This document shows, piece after piece, positions 6,530 through 14,190 of a DNA stretch of 15,672 nt. How positions within the stretch are numbered: position 1 is the first letter of the stretch; each line of letters starts with the position of its first letter. Both the position numbers and the translations under genes were made by a program. The DNA comes from JAGMDK01 sp023128695 (GTDB lineage: Bacteria; Planctomycetota; Phycisphaerae; UBA1845; Fen-1342). The notes beneath the pieces were generated by a model. That model did no database searches and was not told the DNA's origin. It saw nothing but the letters and a program-made list of their open reading frames with translations. The stretch is taken from positions 1 to 15,672 of the forward strand of contig DAOVQG010000081.1 in NCBI GenBank assembly GCA_030628805.1, read 5' to 3'.

Positions 6530-9493
6530 TTACGGACAGGTCGTATTCATGACAGCCACGAACGGATCGATGTCTCTCCAATTAACCGTGCCGTCGGCGT
6601 TGGCGTCGTTGTTCGCGAACGGACAGGTCGGCACGCCGGGCAGGAACATGGCCGCCCAAGCCGCGTAGTTGTCGTTCATCGCCGCGACGAAGAAGTCGAT
6701 GTCGCGCCAATTGATCTCGCCGTCGCAGTTGGCGTCGCCGGGGCAGACGGGATATTCGATCCCATAGATCGAAAAGGCTAGATCGAGCGGCGCGCCGGCC
6801 CAGGGATGGTCCATCGGGTAGTACAGCTCGTACCAGGGGCCGAGATACGGTTCTATGCCGTCTCCCCACACGGCGTTGTCGTTCCATTGGAATTCTAGCG
6901 GAGTCGTCTTCCAGCCGAACATGGCTTGGATGTCGTGGGGATCGGCGTGGACGTCAAGCCAATAAACGACCGGGCAGTTGGGCGAACCTTGCTGGAAGAA
7001 TTCACTCGGCTCGAGGAAGAAGATGTACTCAAAGCAGATGGTGTCTCCCGGCCACTCGTAGTAATCAGGTGGATTGAACCAGCCTTCGTTCAGGTCGCCA
7101 ACCACACTGCCGATAGCGAACTCGCCCGGATCGAACATCCGCATCCAGAGGAGCTCGCCAGGGATGCTATGGCCGTCAGGTCCAATTGGGATGTCCTCGT
7201 GGATGCTCAGCGTAAAGGTGACATTCATGGGATCGCCGAAGGGCATGTAATCCTGGTACCACGAACCCCAAACGTGGATCCGCGTGAGCGGCCCCGGCTG
7301 CGTGCAATTGAAATCGTCGGCCAGCACGTACGGGATCTCGCCGAAGAGCCACGAGGCATTGACGTCCATGCCCGTCTCAAACAGGTCCGGCGGCTGCTCC
7401 CACTTCGGCGGCTCGCAGGCATCGTCGATGCCGTTGCCGTTCATATCACCCAGACACATCGCCGCGTACCCGGGCACCCCGCCCAGATCGTCGCAGCAGA
7501 TCGGATCGACGTCCATGCAACTGCCGTCGGGGAAGCAGCAGGCGATGGTCGTGAACACGCACGCGGTGCCCGGTCCTTGAGACCAACCGCCCAGGAACTC
7601 GCAACAGAGCGGATCAGCATCCAGACAGGTACCGTCATCGAAGCAGCAGGCCTCTAGCAGACCGCTGCACGCGGTGCCCGGCCCTTGTGACCAACCGCCC
7701 AGGAATCCGCAACAGACTGGATCAGCATCAAGACAGAGGCCGTCATCGAAGCAGCATGCCTCCAGCAGGCCGCTGCACGCCGTGCCCGGACCTTGCGACG
7801 TTCCGCCGAGGTCGTCACAACAGAGCGGGTCGACGTCCATGCAGGTGCCGTCGACAAGGCAGCAGGCTTCCAGTGTGCCGGTGCAGATGCTGCCCGGCCC
7901 TTGCGGCGTGCCGCCCTGAGCGATGCAATTGCCCGGGTTCACGCCGTCGACGCAGGTGCCGTCTTCCATGCAGCAGGCCTCGGGTGCCTCGCACGCATCG
8001 TCAATGCCGTTACCGTTCAGGTCGCCTAGGCATAGGGGTTCGTACCCGGGCACGCCGCCCAGATCGTCACAACAGAGCAGGTCGATTTCCAGGCAGGAGC
8101 CGTCCGGCAGGCAGCAGGCTTCGATCGTCCCAGTGCAGAGTTGACCCTGGGGATTGCCTTCCTTCATGAGGCACTCGTTAATGGGCAGATCCCAGCATTG
8201 ACCGCTCGGCAGGCAGCAGCCCTCATCCGGCAGCACGCAGTCGTCTATGCAGGTGCTTCCCGGCCCCAGCCAGTCGTACCCGGGGTACATGTTGTAACAG
8301 TCGGCTTCGCTCATCCCGTCCCAGCAATCCAAGGTATCCCAATCGCAGCAGGCCCCCGTCTCTTGCAGTTGGCAATCCACGGCGCAGGTCGTGCCCGGCC
8401 CCAGCCATTCACACCAGGGGCATAAGTTGTAACACTCGTATTCGTCAACCCCGTCCCAGCAATCCAAGGTCCCCCAATCGCAGCAGGCCCCCGTCTCTTG
8501 CAGTTGGCAATCCATGGCGCAGGTTGAGCCGGCACCCAGCCACTCGCACCAGGGGCATATGTTGTAGCACTCGGTTACGTCAATCCCGTCCCAGCAATCC
8601 AAGGTATCCCAATCGCAGCAGGCCCCCGTCTCATCTGGGTCCAGACCGGGGTATATGCCGTGTGCCGCCAATAGTGCGTCTTCATCTGTCTGAACCACGC
8701 TACTACCGTCGCAGACACCTAGAAAGAAACCATTGGGAGGGGGAGAGGATGGTGGATAGTCAACATCGGGTGTGCCGGGGTCGCAATCATGATCCACCCA
8801 GCCGCCGTAAGTTGTATACAGATTGTAGCCCGGCGGGGCTTCATGCGACCAGCAACCGCCCCAGACCTCGAAGTTGAGTGCATCCATCAACTCCCCTTCC
8901 GCTTGATTGTTACCAGGACCGCCTGATACCTTCGTAAAGACGAATCTTGGTCTGACGGGCGTCAAGGAATCGAAATCACCGCCTGCCGGAGTCTGGCGAC
9001 GAATAGTCATCCAACCCTGCGGCTGCCCGTAATAACTAGACAGACAGACAAGCACATCGTACGTACTCGACTGTGTGCCGCCGTAGAAGGTCACCGTGAT
9101 CGGGGAAGTGCTCACCAGGCGGAGGGCTATCATCCGGGTGGGAACCGTGTCTTCTCCGCTGCTGAGATGGGCGTCTTCCAAGCGCTGGACGATCGCATCG
9201 ACCTCTTCGGTTCCAGACGGCCCGGGAACGGGAAACTGATCGCCCACGAAATAGATAATCCCGTCGAACGGGTCCGACCCGGGGCCGAAGAAATCCGCCG
9301 GGATCGGCGTGCCGCTGAAGTCTTGGTGCGTCTGCCCGCTCGGCGAGAATAAGATGTCCGATCCCGCCAGGACATCGGTCGCCGCCGCGGGTGTGGTTGC
9401 CAACAAACACACCATCATGACCGTAATTGCGCCGGCGGTAATACCGACGAGAGCCGGCCGACGTACCGCCACTGAATCGCTGGAAATGCTCAT
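6530..9493 (-). CDS. Secreted Cys-rich tandem-repeat protein with C-terminal dockerin
   Basis: The start is the ATG at 9491-9493 because AGGAGG stands 6 nt upstream; a start 20 codons earlier lacks this. The 987-aa product begins with a signal peptide whose hydrophobic core is at about 16-34 and which ends near TTPAAA. Residues about 40-290 are an unrecognised domain. At about 290-424 three 45-residue repeats follow, each with ACCDW.TLDCWDG and CxWLGxGxTC. At about 458-694 come EACCxxDGxC units ending in QGPGTAC, three in strict 36-residue tandem, with two LGDxNGNGIDDACE calcium-binding-like segments. Residues about 697-915 (LADDFNC, IHVWGSW) resemble a domain common in planctomycete exported proteins, possibly DUF7901. 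The last 70 residues are a two-EF-hand dockerin (CPGDANCDGEINWRDID; ANADGTVNWRDID) ending NTTCP. It is probably a calcium- and disulfide-stabilised surface protein, with no enzymatic motif seen. Confidence 0.88.
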   Translation of the reverse strand: MSISSDSVAVRRPALVGITAGAITVMMVCLLATTPAAATDVLAGSDILFSPSGQTHQDFSGTPIPADFFGPGSDPFDGIIYFVGDQFPVPGPSGTEEVDAIVQRLEDAHLSSGEDTVPTRMIALRLVSTSPITVTFYGGTQSSTYDVLVCLSSYYGQPQGWMTIRRQTPAGGDFDSLTPVRPRFVFTKVSGGPGNNQAEGELMDALNFEVWGGCWSHEAPPGYNLYTTYGGWVDHDCDPGTPDVDYPPSSPPPNGFFLGVCDGSSVVQTDEDALLAAHGIYPGLDPDETGACCDWDTLDCWDGIDVTECYNICPWCEWLGAGSTCAMDCQLQETGACCDWGTLDCWDGVDEYECYNLCPWCEWLGPGTTCAVDCQLQETGACCDWDTLDCWDGMSEADCYNMYPGYDWLGPGSTCIDDCVLPDEGCCLPSGQCWDLPINECLMKEGNPQGQLCTGTIEACCLPDGSCLEIDLLCCDDLGGVPGYEPLCLGDLNGNGIDDACEAPEACCMEDGTCVDGVNPGNCIAQGGTPQGPGSICTGTLEACCLVDGTCMDVDPLCCDDLGGTSQGPGTACSGLLEACCFDDGLCLDADPVCCGFLGGWSQGPGTACSGLLEACCFDDGTCLDADPLCCEFLGGWSQGPGTACVFTTIACCFPDGSCMDVDPICCDDLGGVPGYAAMCLGDMNGNGIDDACEPPKWEQPPDLFETGMDVNASWLFGEIPYVLADDFNCTQPGPLTRIHVWGSWYQDYMPFGDPMNVTFTLSIHEDIPIGPDGHSIPGELLWMRMFDPGEFAIGSVVGDLNEGWFNPPDYYEWPGDTICFEYIFFLEPSEFFQQGSPNCPVVYWLDVHADPHDIQAMFGWKTTPLEFQWNDNAVWGDGIEPYLGPWYELYYPMDHPWAGAPLDLAFSIYGIEYPVCPGDANCDGEINWRDIDFFVAAMNDNYAAWAAMFLPGVPTCPFANNDANADGTVNWRDIDPFVAVMNTTCP
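7547..7870 (-). repeat. Three tandem 108-bp coding repeats (36-aa Cys-rich units)
   Basis: Units lie at 7763-7870, 7655-7762 and 7547-7654. Each encodes EACCxxDGxCxDxDPxCC, then xFLGG or DDLGG, then QGPGTAC. The second and third units are very similar at DNA level, including long shared blocks around the GACCAACCGCCCAGGAA segment, which points to fairly recent duplication. Degenerate relatives flank the array on both sides within the same gene. Confidence 0.85.
8222..8626 (-). repeat. Three tandem 135-bp coding repeats (45-aa Cys-rich units)
   Basis: Units lie at 8492-8626, 8357-8491 and 8222-8356, each encoding GACCDW.TLDCWDG, then CYN.....WLG.G.TC..DC. Blocks such as CAATCGCAGCAGGCCCCCGT and TTGCAGTTGGCAATCCA recur almost unchanged between units, so the duplication is recent or homogenised. 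The third unit has lost two cysteines in its CPWCEW segment, which reads YPGYDW. Confidence 0.85.
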
Positions 9494-9600
9494 GACCTTC
9501 CTCCTGTTTTGTCGCCCGACATCGACCACCTCCAGGTATACGATGTCAAACACTGCCAGAGAGATATGCGCTATCGATTATTTCCAATCATTCATTGGCC

Positions 9601-9606
9601 ACTATA
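9601..9606 (-). promoter_or_regulatory. Candidate -10 box for the Cys-rich dockerin gene
   Basis: TATAGT on the minus strand, about 108 nt before the chosen ATG. The region just upstream is AT-rich, with a run of seven T on the minus strand, but no good -35 hexamer is present at 16-18 nt; TTGTTT occurs at 19 nt. The rest of the gap 9494-9829 holds a tandem repeat and no gene. Confidence 0.25.
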
Positions 9607-9702
9607 GCAAGATTAGGCTCAAAGGAAACAAAAAAACCAGAAACCTTATCAGTCCGCCTCTGGCGAACTCATCGGAATGACGAATTGAAGCGACCGCTGA
9701 TT

Positions 9703-9744
9703 GCTGAAAGCTGACCGCTGAAAGCTGATCGCTGAAAGCTGTAA
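9703..9744. repeat. Three 14-bp tandem repeats (GCTGAAAGCTGAYC)
   Basis: GCTGAAAGCTGACC (9703-9716), GCTGAAAGCTGATC (9717-9730) and GCTGAAAGCTGTAA (9731-9744) are tandem near-copies, with a further partial copy just before. GCTGAAAGCTGA-type tracts recur as dispersed intergenic repeats in diverse environmental genomes. The array lies between the divergent dockerin gene and the transporter gene, upstream of the transporter start. Confidence 0.75.
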
Positions 9745-9829
9745 TTGGTTGCCCTCCCGACAGCCGCGAACTACCATCCTGCGCGATGGTCGCCCGGTGT
9801 GCTTTGACCCGACCTGTGGCAGGCTGCCT

Positions 9830-12559
9830 GTGACTTTTTTGCATCGCTATTCCATCCGTCACCCCTTTCTCGTGCTGGTGATCGCACTCTTGGCGGTCGC
9901 GGTAGCCGCGCCTGGCATGCTGCGACTCACACTGCGGACCGACGGCTACGCCTTGGTTCCTGAGAAACGGCCCGAGGTGGCTTTCGACAAGGAAGTGCGG
10001 GCGGAATTCAATTCTGAAGACCTCCTCGTGGTCCTCATCCGCTCCGATCATCCCGACGGCATCTTCAATGTGGACACCTTGCGGCTGATCCAGGAGCTGA
10101 CGCGCGAATTCCAGGCCTTGGAAGGAATCCGACCAGACAACGTTTCCAGCCTGGAGACCGAGTACAGCCACCGTGTCAAACAGGGCACACTCGACTTCCG
10201 CCGCTTTCTGGAACCGCTGCCCCAAACGCCGGCGGAACTGCTCCGACTCCGCGGCGACCTCGAACGCATCGAGCTCCACACCGGCACGATCGTCTCCTAT
10301 GACGGGACCGCCGCATCGATCCTCGTCGGGGTGCCCGCCGAGCAGGACCGGACCGAATTCTATGGCACGGTGCAAGACATCATCGCCGCCCACGGTCCGC
10401 GCTCGGAAACATTTCACGTCATCGGGGCGCCGGTCGCGGAGTCGTTACTGGGGCTCCACATTCTGGAAGACCTCGGCGTCCCGGACGCCTTGCTGGGCGT
10501 GCGGTCGGCGAGGGATGCCGACGAGAGTCGCTGGGCATTGCCGCGCTCGACGTACGAGTTGCGGGTGTTCATCGGACGACAGATCGGCCTGGTGCCGATC
10601 GCCATCGTCATCATACTGATTGTCTTCGCCATCAGCTTTCGGAGCCTGACCGCGGCCCTGCTGCCGCTAATGGAAGTCGGGGCCTGCCTGGTGGCGGTGT
10701 TCGGGCTGATGGGTTGGTTCGAGGTCCCCATCTATCTCACCATTGCGGTGATGCCGGTGATCCTGACGGCGATCGGCGTAGCCGACGAGATCCACGTCTT
10801 CGCCCGCTATGTGCAGGAACTCCGCGGCCGCCCGGAAAGCCCTCATCGCGACGCCTTGCGGGTAACGATGGACGAAATGTGGGTGCCGGTGGTCAAGACT
10901 TCGATCACTACCGCCGTCGGGTTTCTTTCCTTCGCCCTGTCCCCCATCGGGCCGGTCCGCGCGTTCGGCATCTTCACCGCGGTGGGGATCATCTTCTGCA
11001 TGTTGTGGTCGCTGAGCGTGATTCCAGCGCTGCTGACCCTGTGCCCCCCGCGGTGGTTTGTCAATCCGTCGCGAGCGAAAGCGGCGCCTGGTCCGCGGGC
11101 CTTCGCCTGGCTGGGGACCGCGACGCGGCGCGGCCGGTATCTGATTATCGCGGCGTCGATCGTCGCCCTGGTTGCCGCCCCGTATGGCGTGGCCCGTGTC
11201 ATGGTTCAGGACAGTTGGATCGACGGCTTCGCCCCGGACAGCGAGTTCCACGAGGCCACCCAGTATTTCAACGAGCAGTTCCTGGGGACGCACATTCTCC
11301 TCGTCCGGGTCGAGACCGAGCATCAGGTCATCACCGGCCAATTGTCGGGGGAGGCCCTTGACCATCATCGAGTCGCGCTCCCGGCCGACGCGGTGGACGA
11401 ACCCGCGGCGCTCGTCGGCCACCGCATCTTCCTCTATGGCAAGGAAGTGAAACCCGCGGCCAGCCGGCCCGGAGACCCAAGACGCCAACGTTATCGCTCC
11501 GGCAAGTGGAAAGGCTGGATTGAAGGCACCGACGTCACGACGGACGAACAACTGGTGCTCACCATCCAGCGTAAGAGCGGCTCCCCGCGGATCGCCCTGC
11601 GGCCCGACGACGACGAGCTGATCCGCTACGAAATCCGGATCGAGCCGCTTCTCAGCCCGGAGGTCATTCGGCGGATCGCCGCCTTGGAGAACTTCATCGA
11701 GGCACAACGCCAGCACACCGTCGGCGGCGTGATCGGCACCGCGGCGTACCTCGAGACGACGCACTTCATTTCGCGCGGGCTCCGCGATGAAACCCGCCAC
11801 ATACCTGATAAACCTGAGAAAATCCAATGGCTCTGGGGCCAGTACGAACGCATCCGCGGGCCCGAGCGCTTGCGGCAGGTGCTCGGCCCCGACGGGGCCA
11901 ACTCCCTGGTGACGGTCTTCCTGAAGAACGCGAACTTCGTGGACGTGCAGGCCTTGCTGGATACGATCCGCGCGTACGAACGCGAGCACCTTAAACCACA
12001 CGGACTCACGCTCGGGTTCGCCGGCGACATCGCGGTCAGCCAAACGCTGATCCGGGCGATCGTCCAGACGCAGGTGTGGTCGCTGATGGGCTCTTTACTC
12101 GGCGTATTAGTGGTTACGACCTTGCTGTCGCGCTCACTGCACTGGGGCGTGTACTGCGTGCTGCCCTGCGCCCTGGCCGTCTTGATCAACTTCGCGGTGA
12201 TGGGCTGGACGAACACTCCGCTGGGCGTGGCCACCTCCATGTTCGCCGGGATGACGCTCGGCATCGGGGTCGACTTCGCCATCCACCTGCTGGAGCGCTA
12301 CCGCCTGGCGCTGTCCCGGGGCTGGGCGCGCCGGGCGGCTCTGGCTGATGCGCTCACCGTCGCCGGGCCGGCGATCTTCATCGACGCCGCCGCGATCGCG
12401 TTGGGCTTCGGCGTGATGACGCTCTCACAGGTCCCGGCCAACGCCCGCCTGGGTGCGCTGGTGGTGTTGAGCATCGTGAACTGCCTGCTGGGCACGTTGC
12501 TCGTGCTGCCGGCCCTGCTGCTCCTTTGGTCCCCCCGCGTCCGCCCGCCTCGGGTTTGA
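9830..12559 (+). CDS. RND/MMPL-family inner-membrane transporter
   Basis: The product is a large membrane protein (909 aa from the chosen GTG at 9830) of the RND superfamily, COG1033/MMPL-like. It has the duplicated layout: a first membrane helix at about 10-30, a periplasmic loop to about 240, a cluster of helices (about 242-455), a second large loop (about 456-738) and a final cluster of helices. Each half has the conserved TM4-like motif with an acidic residue, AIGVADEIHVFARY (about 314-327) and LGIGVDFAIHLLERY (about 810-824), the probable proton relay. The family exports lipids or other hydrophobic molecules; the substrate is not evident. The frame stays open upstream to a TTG at 9749, but those residues look non-protein-like and overlap repeat-adjacent DNA. 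The GTG directly precedes TFLHRYSIRHP, the typical short N-terminus. No membrane-fusion protein or outer-membrane partner is adjacent. Confidence 0.88.
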   Translation: MTFLHRYSIRHPFLVLVIALLAVAVAAPGMLRLTLRTDGYALVPEKRPEVAFDKEVRAEFNSEDLLVVLIRSDHPDGIFNVDTLRLIQELTREFQALEGIRPDNVSSLETEYSHRVKQGTLDFRRFLEPLPQTPAELLRLRGDLERIELHTGTIVSYDGTAASILVGVPAEQDRTEFYGTVQDIIAAHGPRSETFHVIGAPVAESLLGLHILEDLGVPDALLGVRSARDADESRWALPRSTYELRVFIGRQIGLVPIAIVIILIVFAISFRSLTAALLPLMEVGACLVAVFGLMGWFEVPIYLTIAVMPVILTAIGVADEIHVFARYVQELRGRPESPHRDALRVTMDEMWVPVVKTSITTAVGFLSFALSPIGPVRAFGIFTAVGIIFCMLWSLSVIPALLTLCPPRWFVNPSRAKAAPGPRAFAWLGTATRRGRYLIIAASIVALVAAPYGVARVMVQDSWIDGFAPDSEFHEATQYFNEQFLGTHILLVRVETEHQVITGQLSGEALDHHRVALPADAVDEPAALVGHRIFLYGKEVKPAASRPGDPRRQRYRSGKWKGWIEGTDVTTDEQLVLTIQRKSGSPRIALRPDDDELIRYEIRIEPLLSPEVIRRIAALENFIEAQRQHTVGGVIGTAAYLETTHFISRGLRDETRHIPDKPEKIQWLWGQYERIRGPERLRQVLGPDGANSLVTVFLKNANFVDVQALLDTIRAYEREHLKPHGLTLGFAGDIAVSQTLIRAIVQTQVWSLMGSLLGVLVVTTLLSRSLHWGVYCVLPCALAVLINFAVMGWTNTPLGVATSMFAGMTLGIGVDFAIHLLERYRLALSRGWARRAALADALTVAGPAIFIDAAAIALGFGVMTLSQVPANARLGALVVLSIVNCLLGTLLVLPALLLLWSPRVRPPRV

Positions 12560-12614
12560 TACTCAAGACGAGGATAATGTGTGCTAATGAAATTTCAGAA
12601 AAAGTCCGTCGCCA

Positions 12615-12725
12615 TGGGAGGGCGAGCCTCTACTTTGGGAGGGCGAGCCTCCCGGCGAGCCGCGGCTCGGCAGGAGCCTCGCCCTCCCCAGGAGCCTCGC
12701 CCTCCCCAGGAGCCTCGCCCTCCCG
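12615..12725. repeat. GGGAGGGCGAGGCTCCTGCC-type repeat array with near-perfect cruciform
   Basis: 12637-12662 and 12663-12688 are adjacent reverse complements matching at 23 of 26 positions, with no loop. They are followed by an 18-bp direct repeat (CAGGAGCCTCGCCCTCCC at 12671-12688, 12689-12706 and 12707-12724). A partial unit also lies at 12616-12630. The unit belongs to the same family as the array at the right end of the window. It fills most of the gap between the transporter and the converging ACT-domain gene and might act as a bidirectional 3'-end structure. Confidence 0.85.
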
Positions 12726-12754
12726 ACGGACGCCAGATGTTTTCCGAAACGGCT

Positions 12755-13180
12755 CTAGGAGGCCAGGACCCGTTCCAGGATGGCCTTGGCCCGGTCGCTG
12801 TCCTCGTCGTTGTCGAAGGCGATGTTGGTGACGGATTGGTCGCCCAGGGCCGCCGCCGTGTAGTCTCGGAAGCTGAGGCCGGCCTCCGCCAAGGCCCCGG
12901 CGATTTTCGCGCCGAGACCCGTCACGTTGGGCCCCTTGATCCGAATGATGCGGTAACTGTTTTCGGTTGCCAGACCGGCCCGCTCGGCCGTTTCGAGTTC
13001 TTCCATCGTGCGTAGCGGCGAGACGAGCATCACCCCGCGGCCGGGCTGCTCGCGGCGGGTGACGATGAGTTCGAGATCGAGGCCGCCTGCGCTGAGGGCC
13101 CGCAGTTTTTCCGCCAGCGCGCCGATCTGATCCGCGATCGCGCCGGCCCAGACGTATTCCTTGGTGATGCGATAGGACAT
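12755..13180 (-). CDS. Tandem ACT-domain protein (141 aa)
   Basis: The C-terminal half (about 75-141), with YRIIRIKGPNVTGLGAKIAG, ALAEAGLSF and VTNIAFDN, follows the ACT regulatory fold pattern: strand, Gly-rich turn, helix, strand, strand, helix. The N-terminal half (about 10-70), with GAIADQIGALAEKLRALSAGGLDLELIVTRR shortened here to its helix-strand core, looks like a second degenerate ACT unit. Free-standing tandem ACT proteins usually bind amino acids or other small ligands, or regulate a partner; there is no catalytic domain here. The start is an ATG with GGGAG 8 nt upstream. A promoter-like sequence lies about 50 bp before it. The gene converges on the transporter gene across a repeat array. 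The ligand is unknown and no amino-acid biosynthesis gene is nearby. Confidence 0.75.
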   Translation of the reverse strand: MSYRITKEYVWAGAIADQIGALAEKLRALSAGGLDLELIVTRREQPGRGVMLVSPLRTMEELETAERAGLATENSYRIIRIKGPNVTGLGAKIAGALAEAGLSFRDYTAAALGDQSVTNIAFDNDEDSDRAKAILERVLAS

Positions 13181-13232
13181 AATGTCGTCTCCCGAGTGTA
13201 CAAATCGCCGCAGTCACTCTTCGGCACAGGGT

Positions 13233-13261
13233 ACTATATCCGGCCCCGGCCGATCCGGCAA
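13233..13261 (-). promoter_or_regulatory. Candidate sigma70-type promoter of the ACT-domain gene
   Basis: On the minus strand TTGCCG (13256-13261) and TATAGT (13233-13238) are separated by exactly 17 bp, matching the -35 consensus at 4 of 6 positions and the -10 consensus at 5 of 6. The predicted start would give a leader of roughly 45 nt containing the GGGAG ribosome-binding site. Confidence 0.45.
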
Positions 13262-13411
13262 TCGTCTGGTCGCAGGTTGCCCATTTCAGGACTCGTCGGT
13301 TCGGGCTTCTGTGGAATTGACGAGCGGCGCGCCGGAGATGTCATGCACCCGGATTGACGGCTGGGTTGACAAAATCCCGCGGCTCTTCGAGGTAGGTCTT
13401 GTTAAGCGCAC

Positions 13412-14062
13412 TTAATACAGTTCTTCGGGGTAGTCGACCACCCATCGTGCCCTGGCGGCCACCAGGTCGGCCCGCGGACGAAAACCCCAGGCCGCGCCAA
13501 TGGCAACCGCCCCCGCGGCGTGTGCCGTCTCGAGGTCGGTCGGCGTATCGCCAACCATCCACGTCTCAGCCGGCGCCACGGCGAGTCGTTCACAAATACG
13601 GCGCAAGTAATACGGCGACGGCTTGCGGCGCTGCTCTTCGAGGTACCCATAGACGACCTGAAAGGTATTATCGGACCAGAATGTTCGCACAATCCGTACG
13701 GTCAGGTCGTGCGGCTTGTTGGAGAGAACGCCCAGCCGAATTCGGGCCGCCCGCAGCCGCTCCACGAGTTCCGAAACGCCGGGATACGGTCGCGTATGGC
13801 GGGTCGCGCGTGTGCGATAAAGGGGGCGGGCCAACTCGGCGAGTCGCTGGACGAGGTGGGGATGGGTCTCTCCAACCGCACGCTGGCAGAGCTTTGGCAC
13901 CCCTTCTCCGGCCATATGCCGGTATCGCGTTACGGGGTAAGTTGGCAGTCCGAGGAGTTCGAGACAATGGTTGAGTGACTCGGCAATGTCCTGGAGAGAG
14001 TCCACCAGTGTGCCGTCGAGGTCGAAAATGCACGCGCGCGGCTTCGGAAGCGGTTCCGGCAT
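13412..14062 (-). CDS. HAD-family hydrolase, phosphoglycolate phosphatase-like
   Basis: The 216-residue protein contains the four HAD motifs: FDLDGTLVDS (nucleophile Asp14, acid/base Asp16), Ser114 in VLSNKPHD, Lys147 in RRKPSPYYL, and GDTPTDLETAHAAG (Asp172, Asp176). The helical cap between motifs I and II (about 20-85) and the size fit the Gph/PGPase subgroup, which dephosphorylates 2-phosphoglycolate and other small phosphate esters in the cytoplasm. The substrate is uncertain because the subgroup is broad, so no gene symbol is given. The start is the ATG at 14060-14062, preceded by GGAGG with a 4-nt spacer; an upstream in-frame start 17 codons earlier lacks this. The gene is divergent from the secreted LTxxQ-like gene, with about 130 bp between starts. 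Confidence 0.88.
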   Translation of the reverse strand: MPEPLPKPRACIFDLDGTLVDSLQDIAESLNHCLELLGLPTYPVTRYRHMAGEGVPKLCQRAVGETHPHLVQRLAELARPLYRTRATRHTRPYPGVSELVERLRAARIRLGVLSNKPHDLTVRIVRTFWSDNTFQVVYGYLEEQRRKPSPYYLRRICERLAVAPAETWMVGDTPTDLETAHAAGAVAIGAAWGFRPRADLVAARARWVVDYPEELY

Positions 14063-14120
14063 ATATCCTCCGGTTATCGCGACAACATTGACCGACTGCA
14101 ACCGGATGGTCACACTACCT

Positions 14121-14126
14121 TATAAT
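14121..14126 (+). promoter_or_regulatory. Consensus -10 box for the secreted helical protein gene
   Basis: A perfect TATAAT lies 65 nt upstream of the chosen ATG in otherwise GC-rich DNA. No good -35 is present at standard spacing; the nearest TTGACC (14088-14093) is 27 nt away. Transcription from here would start at about 14132-14134, after the upstream in-frame ATG at 14131, supporting the start at 14191. The AT-box also reads TATTAT/TATAAG on the other strand and could serve the divergent phosphatase gene. Confidence 0.45.
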
Positions 14127-14190
14127 ATCGATGAGCGGAAGGTGGCGGCGGGCCGCCCGGCCGCGCGAGGAGTACATAGGAGTGACTGCC

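Noticed and set aside
9749..9829. Upstream extension of the transporter to a TTG start
   Set aside because: TTG is a rare start, there is no Shine-Dalgarno, and the extra 27 residues are hydrophilic, Cys/Pro/Arg-containing and unlike the short cytoplasmic N-terminus of the family.
9602..10417. Minus-strand 271-codon open frame overlapping the transporter start
   Set aside because: It is antisense to a clear RND coding sequence, and its end translates the GCTGAAAGCTGA tandem repeat.
10667..12043. Minus-strand 458-codon open frame within the transporter gene
   Set aside because: It is a long antisense frame created by high GC at third positions; the plus frame has a full family pattern with paired motifs, and the antisense product is low-complexity Arg/Gly/Asp-rich.
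12630..13217. Minus-strand 195-codon frame overlapping the ACT-domain gene and running into the repeat array
   Set aside because: It is an out-of-frame shadow of the ACT gene whose end reads GEGEAPGEGEAPAEP from the dispersed repeat; it has no ribosome-binding site.
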